Shown: positions 1-7,422, numbered from the stretch's first letter. The stretch is DNA of 26,171 nt from UBA6136 sp041178325 (GCA_041178325.1 JBEGVN010000024.1:1-26171), one strand, 5' to 3'. The notes: a model not told the origin generated them from the sequence alone. Program-made: numbers and translations.

Positions 1-1181
1 GGAGCAAGATGGGCATACCGCAGAGTCGTGGCGATATCGCTATGTCCCAACAATTCTCGCACTGTGTTCAAGTCACAACCGGTCATCACCAGACGACTAG
101 CAAAGTGGTGCCGCATATCGTGCCAGCGAAAATTACTGATCTTGGCCTTTAGCAGTAAGTTGGTCCACGCCCGCTTCACGTTATTAAACGGCTTGCCATC
201 ATCGTTGGGAAAAACAAGATCTTGACCTTTAGCCTGCTCCTTCCACTTTTGGAGGGTAACTTTAGCTTCGGCATTCAAGGGGATATGCCTTGTTGTTCCG
301 CTTTTAGCAGAATCACCCTCGATAGTGATGATGGATCGATTGAGATCGACGCTATTCCATCGAAGACAAAACAATTCTCCCTGCCGAATTCCCGTATTCA
401 GCGAGATGAGAATCATGGGCATGAGATGATCGCAAAAAGACACCTCGGAAAAATCTGGGAGCAAGGTCAGTGAACGACCTTTTCGCCAATTATTGGCAGT
501 TGCACGCTCTCTTCGCATTTGGTCTTGCCTCTGTGCAAGCGCTAAGCGAAGTCGATTTTCCTCTTCATCATCAAGCCAACGAATCTTTTTGTTGCTATCT
601 ACTTTGAGTCTCTTGAGTTTTGCTAGGGGGCTAACGCTGATCTGCCCCCATTCTTCAGCCTTTGTCAGGGCGGCACGAAGCGAAGCTAGATCCCTGTTTA
701 CGGTGGCCGCCTTGATACCGTCACTGATACGCTTACTTCGCCACTTCTCAATCATGGCGGGGGTGAACTCTATAAGCTTCAAATTGAGCTGTGAGCCGAA
801 GCGGGACAACAGCCGGTTCAGGGTAGCTTGTCCGTCTTTACGATGGGTCTTCACCCACGGCCCGTACTCATTGTTGAGAAAATCGCCCAGCGTTTCACAA
901 ACCTTCACTTTTCGGGCTATAGAAGGGTCGCACCCTTTCACCACATCGGCCAAAAGTTGCTTGGCGTGATCCCTCGCTTGAGCTGGGGTAACAGTTGGAT
1001 GACGACCTAGCGAGAAACGGTTCCGCTTACCCGACTTGGAACGATAAGAAGCGTAGTAAGAAATTCCACCCGTCGGTTGCACTCTGATCAGAAAACCCTT
1101 GAGGTCAGTGTCATGAATCTCGTAAGGCTTACCAGACGGTTTGATCTTGGGAAGTAGAGAGTTCGAAATTTTCGCTTGCAC
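1..1181 (-). CDS. Tyrosine recombinase (phage/island integrase), 3' end cut by window edge
   Basis: I translated this by hand: 393 codons are open from a GTG at 1181 to the left edge with no stop. The N-terminal ~95 residues look like the arm-DNA-binding domain of P4-type (DUF4102-like) integrases, followed by a SAM-like core-binding domain and the catalytic domain. All catalytic residues are visible: Arg266 (in TGIRQGE), Lys293, His354 and Arg357 (HDMRH), His380 (LLGHSD) and Tyr389 (LRYAHL). Only the last few residues should be missing. The GTG is chosen because AGGAG lies 10 nt upstream and the next residues match integrase N termini. The gene reads leftward, away from the tRNA-Arg fragment at 1368-1412, so it is the site-specific recombinase of an element extending to the left. 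It appears intact and potentially active. The family is very sure; the host element's type (phage, ICE or island) is not visible. Confidence 0.93.
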   Translation of the reverse strand, partial: MQAKISNSLLPKIKPSGKPYEIHDTDLKGFLIRVQPTGGISYYASYRSKSGKRNRFSLGRHPTVTPAQARDHAKQLLADVVKGCDPSIARKVKVCETLGDFLNNEYGPWVKTHRKDGQATLNRLLSRFGSQLNLKLIEFTPAMIEKWRSKRISDGIKAATVNRDLASLRAALTKAEEWGQISVSPLAKLKRLKVDSNKKIRWLDDEEENRLRLALAQRQDQMRRERATANNWRKGRSLTLLPDFSEVSFCDHLMPMILISLNTGIRQGELFCLRWNSVDLNRSIITIEGDSAKSGTTRHIPLNAEAKVTLQKWKEQAKGQDLVFPNDDGKPFNNVKRAWTNLLLKAKISNFRWHDMRHHFASRLVMTGCDLNTVRELLGHSDIATTLRYAHLA

Positions 1182-1217
1182 AGGGGGGATGCTCCTATTG
1201 ACAGCCCCATGCTACCG

Positions 1218-1269
1218 TAAGTCCACATTAAGTCCAGAAGGAATGAACAACAGTGACTTTGAATGAACA
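1218..1269. repeat. Paired short direct repeats upstream of the integrase
   Basis: Two pairs of exact direct repeats lie between the integrase start and the tRNA-Arg fragment. TAAGTCCA occurs at 1218-1225 and 1229-1236, 11 bp apart, about one helical turn. GAATGAACA occurs at 1241-1249 and 1261-1269, 20 bp apart, about two turns. Helically phased repeats beside an integrase gene and an attachment core are what arm-type integrase sites or excisionase operators look like. That role is inferred; only the repeats themselves are seen. Confidence 0.5.
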
Positions 1270-1334
1270 GAGATAAACCCAATAAAAAGACTAAATTGTT
1301 GTTTTTATTGCATATATAAGATCATCTCTGTTCA
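1264..1334. repeat. 11-bp perfect inverted repeat flanking an AT-rich segment
   Basis: TGAACAGAGAT at 1264-1274 is repeated as its exact reverse complement at 1324-1334, 49 bp apart. The interval is AT-rich and contains CATATATAAG at 1311-1320. The left arm overlaps the second GAATGAACA repeat, so three copies of a related TGAACA motif face one another just inside the attachment core. They may be integrase arm sites or a regulator's operators. No function can be shown from sequence alone. Confidence 0.5.
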
Positions 1335-1367
1335 CCGAAGCTTACCGAGCCGTAGCATAAAATGGCA

Positions 1368-1412
1368 CTCCGAAGGCAAAGGTCGTACGTTCGAATCGTA
1401 TCGGGCGCGCCA
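1368..1412 (+). other. 3' part of tRNA-Arg(CCG): attachment-site core (attR-like)
   Basis: From 1368 the sequence gives the anticodon loop CTCCGAA (anticodon CCG at 1370-1372), the 3' half of the anticodon stem GGCAA, a variable loop, a complete T arm (GTACG, loop TTCGAAT, CGTAT at 1385-1401), the 3' acceptor strand CGGGCGC, discriminator G and encoded CCA (1410-1412). The 5' half is missing: the bases before 1368 do not pair with GGCAA and no GCGCCCG acceptor strand precedes it, although CCGTAGC at 1350-1356 echoes a tRNA 5' end. A 3' tRNA fragment next to an integrase is the classic product of integration into a tRNA gene. The functional tRNA-Arg should lie at the far left end of the element, outside the window. 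A decayed tRNA is the alternative. Confidence 0.82.
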
Positions 1413-1474
1413 TTAACCATGGATTGAACCCTAGGTTTTGGTTTTAACTGCTTTGGCAGGGAAAAGAACGAAAT

Positions 1475-1497
1475 GCCACCTTCGGGTGGTTTTTTTT
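1475..1497 (+). terminator. Intrinsic terminator downstream of tRNA-Arg
   Basis: CCACC-TTCG-GGTGG (1476-1489) forms a stable stem capped by a UUCG-type tetraloop and is followed by eight T residues (1490-1497). It lies 63 nt past the tRNA CCA end, so it is most simply the original terminator of the tRNA-Arg transcription unit, left on the chromosomal side after integration. Confidence 0.85.
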
Positions 1498-1653
1498 ATG
1501 TCTAGGATTGGCTGTCCACAAGCGTCTAAAACCCCCTTGAACAAGGCACTCAAATCTGCCTTTTTGGTCTCTTTCAATTCATGTGGCTTCTTTAAGCCCA
1601 TCTGTAAGGGCAATCGTCAGGGTACTAGGCCCGATACGTCAACAGCACCGAAT
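1498..1653. other. Intergenic stretch with no identifiable gene
   Basis: Between the tRNA terminator and the stop codon of the convergent rhomboid gene I see no gene, RNA or clear regulatory element. Short open frames on both strands cross the terminator hairpin and have no ribosome-binding site or recognisable product. Together with the 1182-1475 region this makes a stretch of about 470 bp without a protein gene. Confidence 0.6.
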
Positions 1654-2370
1654 TCATCGCCCCTGTCCTCCACCAAACTGGTATTTCCCCCCCAAATGCA
1701 TCCTATCCTTTAGCAGAAAGGGTCTATAGAGCGCCATACCAGCAATGAAGCCCCCCAAATGACCAAACCACGCGACGTCATGATATGAATTTCCCGCACT
1801 GACTCCTGTCGTCACCTTATACATTTGGATGATTACCCAAATCCCCAAAAATGCGATAGCAGGAACCTCTACAAAAATCGGCAGGAAGAAAATGGATAAG
1901 ACCACTCGAGCATAGGGATAGAGGAAGAAATACGCGCCCATAATGCCCGCAATGGCTCCCGAAGCACCAATCGTCGGGGTGATGGAAAGCTGGTTAGCAT
2001 AAAGATGGGCCATACCTGCAGTAAGTCCACAAAGCACATAGAACGCCAGGTAACGAACCTTCCCCATTTGATCTTCAATGTTGTCTCCAAAAATCCAGAG
2101 TAACCACATATTGAAGATCAGGTGCAGCCAGCCCCCATGCAGAAACATGTTGGTTAGAAACGGGGTGTAATCCACCGGAAAACCAGCTGATATGGCCCAA
2201 TCAGGGTATACATATCGTGCTGCGACCAGACCGTGCAGGTATTGAAAGGACCTAAGCTCATCGGGATCGAGCAACTGGCCCTTCAAAAAAATAGCCACAT
2301 TCAGGGCAATCAGACCCCACGTCACCCACGGGGTGTGATGCACCGGAACCGTATCTTTGAAAGGTATCAT
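1654..2370 (-). CDS. Rhomboid-family intramembrane serine protease
   Basis: The 238-residue protein has about six hydrophobic segments. The rhomboid signature is complete: HGGWLHLIFNMW around residues 78-89 with the oxyanion-hole Asn87, GASGAIAG with nucleophile Ser137, and HLGGFIAG with catalytic His204. This Ser-His dyad cleaves transmembrane segments of substrate proteins inside the inner membrane. The N terminus MIPFKDTVP is typical of bacterial rhomboids of this subgroup, and the C-terminal tail is short and Gly-rich. The start is ATG with AGGGG about 10 nt upstream. It stands alone, reads toward the tRNA-Arg remnant and is divergent from the SoxC-type gene. Its substrate cannot be deduced from context. 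Confidence 0.93.
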   Translation of the reverse strand: MIPFKDTVPVHHTPWVTWGLIALNVAIFLKGQLLDPDELRSFQYLHGLVAARYVYPDWAISAGFPVDYTPFLTNMFLHGGWLHLIFNMWLLWIFGDNIEDQMGKVRYLAFYVLCGLTAGMAHLYANQLSITPTIGASGAIAGIMGAYFFLYPYARVVLSIFFLPIFVEVPAIAFLGIWVIIQMYKVTTGVSAGNSYHDVAWFGHLGGFIAGMALYRPFLLKDRMHLGGKYQFGGGQGR

Positions 2371-2518
2371 CCAACGTGCCCCTGGTCGCTTTATAGTTAC
2401 GTCGACGGTAAATCATCGCACCTTCAAAGAAATTTAGATCTCCGAGGGGCGGCGAAGTTCATCGTCTCATGCACCTAGCGTACCATCCTCCCATCTAAAG
2501 AGGGGGAAGCCGTGCAGG

Positions 2519-2547
2519 TTGACCTTCGACCCCCAACCGATTAATTT
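2519..2547 (+). promoter_or_regulatory. Weak candidate promoter for the soxCD-type operon
   Basis: TTGACC (2519-2524) is followed after 17 bp by TAATTT (2542-2547), which would place transcription start about 25 nt before the ATG at 2578. The -35 match is good and the -10 match is poor. The same region also holds an interrupted inverted repeat GGTTG...CAACC. This is the only plausible sigma-70-like arrangement seen in the 207-bp divergent gap, so the call is tentative. Confidence 0.3.
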
Positions 2548-2577
2548 TCGGAAGCCTTAACACCTTAAACCCACGAC

Positions 2578-3858
2578 ATGATGGATTTACCCGAAAACGT
2601 TCCAGAAGCTGAAGAAGCCATCGCTGGCGGTGGACTTCTGGATCGACGGGTTTTTCTGCAACGAAGTCTGGGCGTTGCTGCAGGCGGCGGACTGGCGCTG
2701 AGCAGCCTGCATACTCTGGCCGGGGAAGTCCCTGCCGGGATGAAAGCCCCGGGACGTCCATTTTCGAACTATGGCGAACCATCCGCCTTTGAAAAGGAAG
2801 CCGTACGATGGATTTCAGCCAACAGTATGGCACCAGGCAACGGCATTTCATGGACTCCCCTTCACCGACTGGAAGGCACCATCACACCCAGCGGACTCCA
2901 CTTCGAGCGGCACCATAACGGCGTTCCCGAAATCGATCCGGATAAACATCAACTTCTGATTCATGGGCTTTGCCGAAACCCTTTACGCTTCTCGTTTAAT
3001 GACTTGCTGCGCTACCCCATGGTTTCACGAACCCTATTCGTTGAGTGCGGGGGCAACAGTAACGCAGGATGGCACGATGAACCCATCCAAACGCCCGTCG
3101 GGTATTTCCATGGACTTGCATCCTGCAGTGAATGGACCGGTATTCCGCTCGCAACCCTCTTAGATGAGGTCGGCCTCCTGCCCGAGGCGCGTTGGCTGAT
3201 TGCCGAAGGCGCTGATGCCGCCGCAATGAATACCAGCATTCCCATCGAAAAAGCGCTTGATGACACCTTGGTAGCGCTCTATCAAAACGGCGAGCGAATT
3301 CGCCCTGAAAACGGTTATCCGATGCGGCTCATTCTCCCGGGCTGGGAGGCGGTCCTCAATGTCAAATGGCTACACCGCCTGCAGGTAGCGAGTGAACCTG
3401 TGATGGCTCGAAATGAAACTGCCAAATATACGGAACTTCAGCCCTCCGGAAAGGCTCACCAATTCAGTTTCGTTATGGAAGCAAAATCCATCATTACTCA
3501 CCCGTCTCCGGGTCACCACCTTAAGGGACCGGGTCTTTATCAAATTAGCGGTCTAGCTTGGAGTGGACGGGGCCGGGTGGCCAAGGTCGAGGTTTCGGCT
3601 GATGGCGGCAGAAGCTGGGCAGAAGCAGCGCTGACTGATCCTGTACTCCCGAAGTCCTTTACTCGTTTTCGCCTGCCCTGGCGATGGGATGGCTCAGCGC
3701 TCATCCTGAAAAGCCGGGTCACTGACGAGACGGGATATCGTCAGCCCGAAAGGAATCAACTGATTACTGAGCGAGGAAAACACGGTTACTTCCACTACAA
3801 CGCGATTGTTGCCTGGGCAATTGCAAGCGATGGAGCAGTAACTCATGTCTATGCTTAG
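2578..3858 (+). CDS. soxC: SoxC-type sulfur/sulfite dehydrogenase, molybdenum subunit
   Basis: The 426-residue protein belongs to the sulfite oxidase family. A twin-arginine signal (DRRVFLQRS, residues 22-30, then a hydrophobic Gly/Ala-rich stretch) predicts folded export to the periplasm with cofactor bound. The molybdenum-ligating cysteine is Cys157 in FVECGGNSNAGW, and the C-terminal Mo-co dimerisation domain covers roughly residues 290-426 (KVEVSADGGRSW). SoxC with SoxD removes electrons from sulfane sulfur bound to the SoxYZ carrier. The soxD-type gene overlaps its 3' end by 14 nt, which argues for SoxCD over a stand-alone SorA-like sulfite dehydrogenase. No clear ribosome-binding site precedes the ATG (GGAAG is about 24 nt away), so initiation may be leaderless-like or the start may differ. 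soxXYZAB are not in the window. Confidence 0.87.
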   Translation: MMDLPENVPEAEEAIAGGGLLDRRVFLQRSLGVAAGGGLALSSLHTLAGEVPAGMKAPGRPFSNYGEPSAFEKEAVRWISANSMAPGNGISWTPLHRLEGTITPSGLHFERHHNGVPEIDPDKHQLLIHGLCRNPLRFSFNDLLRYPMVSRTLFVECGGNSNAGWHDEPIQTPVGYFHGLASCSEWTGIPLATLLDEVGLLPEARWLIAEGADAAAMNTSIPIEKALDDTLVALYQNGERIRPENGYPMRLILPGWEAVLNVKWLHRLQVASEPVMARNETAKYTELQPSGKAHQFSFVMEAKSIITHPSPGHHLKGPGLYQISGLAWSGRGRVAKVEVSADGGRSWAEAALTDPVLPKSFTRFRLPWRWDGSALILKSRVTDETGYRQPERNQLITERGKHGYFHYNAIVAWAIASDGAVTHVYA

Positions 3859-4387
3859 CAGTCTTCACCTGACTGCTGTGTTAATTAGCCTGATCCTGAC
3901 CCTCCCAGGAAGCGTTGCGGCCGCCCCGGAGGGACCGCACCTTGGGAAATCCATCACCGCCGGGGATCTTGACGGCCTCGATATTAATGTCTTCCCAGAT
4001 GGAAGAGGGCTTCCCGATGGAAATGGAAACTCCGAAACCGGCGCTCGCCTCTTTGAAAACCTCTGCGCAGCCTGTCACGGCGCTCATGGAACAGGCGGCA
4101 GTGCAAGCGAATTAGTCGGAACATCCCCGCTCAACGGGCCCCATCCCGACCAATCCGTGGGTAACTACTGGCCTTATGCCACTACTTTGTTTGATTTCAT
4201 CCGCAGATCGATGCCACTCAATGCGCCCCGAAGCCTATCCGCCGATCAGGTTTATGCCCTCACAGCCTATATCCTCGAAATTAATGGACTCATAGCCAAG
4301 GGCGCCGTCCTTGACAAGAAAGCTCTCCCAGCCATCCAAATGCCAAACCGGGATGGATTCACTCGACTCTGGCCTGAAAACCGATAA
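3845..4387 (+). CDS. soxD: SoxD-type cytochrome c subunit of sulfur dehydrogenase
   Basis: The 180-residue secreted monohaem cytochrome has an N-terminal signal peptide ending near AAA (residue ~27), a haem-binding CAACH (Cys74, Cys77, His78) and a probable axial Met123 in RRSMPLNAPRSLS. The stretch from GNYWPYATTLFDFIRRSMP to YALTAYILEIN is strongly SoxD-like, as is the preceding DINVFPDGRGLPDG. It would accept electrons from the SoxC-type molybdenum subunit and pass them to the respiratory chain. The short form has one haem; some SoxD proteins carry a second haem domain that is absent here. The ATG at 3845 lies inside the soxC frame, giving translational coupling; ATG at 3851 is an alternative start. 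Confidence 0.87.
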   Translation: MSMLSSLHLTAVLISLILTLPGSVAAAPEGPHLGKSITAGDLDGLDINVFPDGRGLPDGNGNSETGARLFENLCAACHGAHGTGGSASELVGTSPLNGPHPDQSVGNYWPYATTLFDFIRRSMPLNAPRSLSADQVYALTAYILEINGLIAKGAVLDKKALPAIQMPNRDGFTRLWPENR

Positions 4388-4407
4388 CCCATACTTAGGA
4401 AGCTTAG

Positions 4408-5241
4408 GTGCTTGAACAACTTTTCTGGTCGCTTACCCATCGTCCCTATGTCACGGGATTTATGGTTTTTTTCTTCCTGCTCGCTGTCATGGAGCAGGGA
4501 TGGCCACGGACGCTGATGTGGGTTTTATCGAGTTACCTGATTGCATTGGTTGCTGAATGGGGCAGCATCAATCATGGCATTCCCTTCGGCGATTACAGCT
4601 ATCACTATGAGGCCCTGTCTAAGGATTTAGTAATTGCGGGCGTCCCTTTTTTTGACACCATTTCATTTTCGTTCCTGAGTTACGTCAGCTATTCGTTTGC
4701 GGTTTATTTCATGTCGCCATTGAGCGGGAAAGGACTAGCCCTGATCCGTAACGACACCCCAGAAACACGCTGGAACTTTGGCACACTGATCCTGGGATCG
4801 TTTCTGATGATGATGATCGACCTTATCGTGGATCCCATCGCAAATCTTGGAGAGTACTGGTTTCTTGGAAAGATCTATCACTACCCCAGCCCTGGGGTCC
4901 ATTTTGGGGTGACATTCGCGAACTACTGCGGGTGGTTCATCGTGGCCTTTGCGACCCTTGCGGCCAATCGTTTTTTAGATCGATGGCTTTCGGAGAGAGG
5001 ACACTCTAGGGAACCCTCTCTTAGGCTCCCCGGCTTGGCACTCTTTTCGCCACTATTCTGGATGGGCATTGTCGGATTTCAGCTCGGGGTAACCTGGCTC
5101 ATCGCGCTTGAAAAGCCCGCAGGACTGGATGCTGAAAAGACCCTATTACAGGCCGTGACCGGAAGTTATCTTATTGCTCCGGTTCTGGTTCTAGCCTGGG
5201 TCCAGGCCCTCAAACCGTCGAACCGGTCGGTTCAAAAATAG
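4408..5241 (+). CDS. CruF-like carotenoid biosynthesis membrane protein
   Basis: The 277-residue polytopic protein has about seven hydrophobic segments and resembles the carotenoid-synthesis family (PF04240/DUF422; CruF and bisanhydrobacterioruberin hydratase). Family-like features are an early EWGSINHGIPFGDYSYH block, GVPFFDTISFSFLSYVSY, an acidic MMIDLIVDPIANLGEYW segment, and YPSPGVHFGVTFANYCGW. Known relatives hydrate the terminal psi end of acyclic carotenoids, but the substrate here is unknown. The GTG start is supported by AGGA 7 nt upstream. It sits 20 bp after the soxD-type gene on the same strand, probably in one transcript, which is an unusual partner. No crt synthase or desaturase genes are in view. 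Its last 10 bp overlap the convergent queC end. The family call is fairly sure, the exact reaction is not. Confidence 0.75.
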   Translation: MLEQLFWSLTHRPYVTGFMVFFFLLAVMEQGWPRTLMWVLSSYLIALVAEWGSINHGIPFGDYSYHYEALSKDLVIAGVPFFDTISFSFLSYVSYSFAVYFMSPLSGKGLALIRNDTPETRWNFGTLILGSFLMMMIDLIVDPIANLGEYWFLGKIYHYPSPGVHFGVTFANYCGWFIVAFATLAANRFLDRWLSERGHSREPSLRLPGLALFSPLFWMGIVGFQLGVTWLIALEKPAGLDAEKTLLQAVTGSYLIAPVLVLAWVQALKPSNRSVQK

Positions 5242-5906
5242 CACGTGGGATCTTGAATTCCCGCGGCATCGAATCCTTGAGCCCTCAGCCTGCAGGCATC
5301 GCAAACTCTGCAAGCTCGTCCCGAGGCATCCGCCGCATAGCAAGATACAGTCAGCCCGTAGTTGACCCCAAGATCAGTCCCCATACGGATAATTTCAGCC
5401 TTAGACATCTGAATCAGTGGTGTGTGAATGGTAAAGCGCGTCCCTTCAACACCCGCTTTGGTGGCGACATTCGCAAGCCTCTCAAAAGCCTCAATGAAGG
5501 CCGGACGACAATCTGGGTAACCTGAATAATCGACAGCATTCACTCCAATAAAGAGATCAGAAGCCCCCAACACCTCAGCCCAACCGAGCGCCAAGGCAAG
5601 AAAAACGGTATTTCTTGCAGGAACATAGGTGACCGGTATGACCCCTTCCTGCAATTGATCGGGAACCGCAATCGCGGGATCCGTCAGTGCTGACCCCCCA
5701 ATGGCATCAAGCCCCAGACGAATCGTCTTGAGCTCTTCAGCCCCCATTTCACGAGCCAATCTTTCTGCGGCAACCAGTTCCGCCCCATGACGTTGTCCAT
5801 AATCGAAACTGAGTGCGTGACAGCGATAACCTGCTGAACGAGCAAAGGCTAAAACAGTGGCGGAATCCAGACCGCCAGAAAGAAGAACGACTGCCGGTTT
5901 GCTCAT
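5232..5906 (-). CDS. queC: 7-cyano-7-deazaguanine (preQ0) synthase
   Basis: QueC converts 7-carboxy-7-deazaguanine to preQ0 with ATP and ammonia in the queuosine pathway. The 224-residue protein has the PP-loop SGGLDSAT near its N terminus and the C-terminal zinc site CYAADASGRACRVCDAC, with four cysteines spaced as in QueC. A longer open frame extends upstream, but the real start is the ATG at 5906 (MSKPAVVLLSGGLDS), which overlaps the queE stop as ATGA. It is the last gene of the long minus-strand block and receives its substrate from the adjacent queE product. Its 3' end overlaps the convergent carotenoid-family gene, with no visible terminator between them. Confidence 0.97.
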   Translation of the reverse strand: MSKPAVVLLSGGLDSATVLAFARSAGYRCHALSFDYGQRHGAELVAAERLAREMGAEELKTIRLGLDAIGGSALTDPAIAVPDQLQEGVIPVTYVPARNTVFLALALGWAEVLGASDLFIGVNAVDYSGYPDCRPAFIEAFERLANVATKAGVEGTRFTIHTPLIQMSKAEIIRMGTDLGVNYGLTVSCYAADASGRACRVCDACRLRAQGFDAAGIQDPTCYF

Positions 5907-6544
5907 ACGCCTTGTTTGTCTCCCCAGAGAATCTTGTGCAACTGAAGCTGAAACCTCACGTTCAGCCGGTCTTTCAGAATTTTTTCGGCAAGCCAGACCG
6001 GGGAAATAGCGTTCGCCACGGGTGAAAAAAGAACCTCGCAACGGGACATGAGATCAAACTCCGTCATTTTTGCGACCGACCAGGAATAATCAGCCTCGTC
6101 TTGAATTACGAACTTGACCTGATCATCCGGAGTAAGGTGCTCCAAATTCTCATAGCGATTCGCCCCTTCTTCACCAGAGCCAGGCGGCTTAAGGTCAATT
6201 ACCTTGCAAACCTTGGGGTGAACTTTTGAAACGTCCAGCGCACCGGAAGTTTCAAGCGAGACCGCGTATCCTGCTCCCACCAAAGTGTTCAGCAGATCAT
6301 GGACTCGAGGCTGCGCCAAAGGCTCACCCCCGGTTACACAAATACGGGGGGTTTGGTAGCTTTCAACCTCGGCAACTATCTCAGCCATAGCCATTCGCCT
6401 TCCCCCCGAAAAGGCATGGGATGTGTCACACCAAGTGCATCGAAGGGGGCAACCGGTCAGACGGATAAAGACTGTGGGCCAACCGACAGTTCGCGACTCT
6501 CCCTGAACCGAGAGAAAGATCTCTGAAATTCGGAGAGTATCCAC
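5903..6544 (-). CDS. queE: 7-carboxy-7-deazaguanine synthase (radical SAM)
   Basis: QueE rearranges 6-carboxytetrahydropterin to 7-carboxy-7-deazaguanine using S-adenosylmethionine and a [4Fe-4S] cluster. The CxxxCxxC cluster motif is visible in TGCPLRCTWCDT, after the family start ISEIFLSVQGES; the CVTGGEP segment is the SAM-binding GGE motif. The 213-residue length is normal. The start is a GTG at 6544, 5 nt after the cpoB stop; AGGAG lies 14 nt upstream inside cpoB, a longer spacing than usual. Translation is probably coupled with cpoB and then with queC through an ATGA overlap. Confidence 0.96.
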   Translation of the reverse strand: MDTLRISEIFLSVQGESRTVGWPTVFIRLTGCPLRCTWCDTSHAFSGGRRMAMAEIVAEVESYQTPRICVTGGEPLAQPRVHDLLNTLVGAGYAVSLETSGALDVSKVHPKVCKVIDLKPPGSGEEGANRYENLEHLTPDDQVKFVIQDEADYSWSVAKMTEFDLMSRCEVLFSPVANAISPVWLAEKILKDRLNVRFQLQLHKILWGDKQGV

Positions 6545-6549
6545 AGTGT

Positions 6550-7422
6550 TCAGCGGTTCTCCTGTCGCATCCGCTCAAGGCGTTTTTCGGCCATTTTGGC
6601 CGTTGCCGAGCTTGGATAGCCTTTAACAATCTCGTTCAAAAGCTCCTTGGCGCGAGGGTACTGTTGGTTTTCATATTCGATGTAAGCCAGCTTAAGTTTC
6701 GCATCCGGCACTTTTGCGCTTTGCGGAAAATCTACTATCATCTTGCGAAAAGCCTCGCGCGCGGGCACAAAAGCTCGATTGACATAGAGCGCCTCACCCA
6801 GCCAGTAATGTGCGCTATCGCTGTAGTCCCCCGACGGATACTTAGCGACAAAGGCCTGAAACTCCGAAATCGCCTCGGTGTACTTTGCAGCCTTCAATAT
6901 TTCAAAGGCATGCTCATATTCCTTTTGCCTTGCAAAGGGGTCCGGTGGCGCAACCTGCGGCTTAGGAGCGGCCAAAGCCGAATCGATGTTTCCGGCTGGC
7001 TTAGGCTGATCAGCCGCGTTTGTCGTGGTCGGCGCAGAAGTAACTCCCTCTGCTGCTCCGGCCGCCAGAGGTGGGGATGTGACTGTTGGAGCCCCAGCTG
7101 CCCCCCCCTGAAGACGGGCTTCAAGCTCCACGCTTCTTTGCAGAAGCGCCGCAGTCTGCCCGGATTGTCTTTCGAGAGCATTATGCATTTCCTCAACTTG
7201 CCCTCTGAGCTTTTTGAGCTCCTCTCTCAGACGATCCATCTCGCGAACAACTTCCGTCAGCGGCTGATTAGCCGCCTTTTTTTCAAGTCTTGCTACACGG
7301 GCATCGAGGGTGGATGTGGCATAGCCTGCCTCATCCTGAATATCCGAAGATTCAGCCATCGCAACCGGAAAATGAAGCGAAAGGGACAAAAGCCCCAAAG
7401 ATATAGGCTTGAAGATATTCAT
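6550..7422 (-). CDS. cpoB: Cell division coordinator CpoB (YbgF), periplasmic
   Basis: The 290-residue protein has a signal peptide cleaved around AMA-ES (residue 23), a trimerising coiled coil at about 38-105, a Pro/Ala/Thr-rich linker at about 106-160 and three TPR-like repeats from about 165 to 285 (YEHAFEILKAAKYTEAI; AHYWLGEALYV; KLAYIEYENQQYPRAK). In E. coli CpoB links peptidoglycan synthesis by PBP1B to Tol-Pal-driven outer-membrane constriction. Its position directly after pal, 6 bp away, matches the conserved tol-pal operon. ATG at 7422 begins the signal peptide directly. Confidence 0.95.
   Translation of the reverse strand: MNIFKPISLGLLSLSLHFPVAMAESSDIQDEAGYATSTLDARVARLEKKAANQPLTEVVREMDRLREELKKLRGQVEEMHNALERQSGQTAALLQRSVELEARLQGGAAGAPTVTSPPLAAGAAEGVTSAPTTTNAADQPKPAGNIDSALAAPKPQVAPPDPFARQKEYEHAFEILKAAKYTEAISEFQAFVAKYPSGDYSDSAHYWLGEALYVNRAFVPAREAFRKMIVDFPQSAKVPDAKLKLAYIEYENQQYPRAKELLNEIVKGYPSSATAKMAEKRLERMRQENR

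Noticed and set aside
28..1010. Several plus-strand open frames at the left end
   Set aside because: They are shadows of the minus-strand integrase, whose frame is open through the whole stretch with catalytic motifs in order.
1340..1412. A complete functional tRNA
   Set aside because: The anticodon stem 5' strand, D arm and 5' acceptor strand are missing; only the part from the anticodon loop onward is tRNA-like.
1431..1713. Small open frames on both strands next to the tRNA fragment
   Set aside because: They run through the tRNA terminator hairpin, have no ribosome-binding site or recognisable product, and one overlaps the rhomboid gene.
5907..6041. A longer QueC with 45 extra N-terminal residues
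   Set aside because: The extension overlaps queE coding sequence and has no QueC similarity; the internal ATG with ATGA coupling gives the family start.
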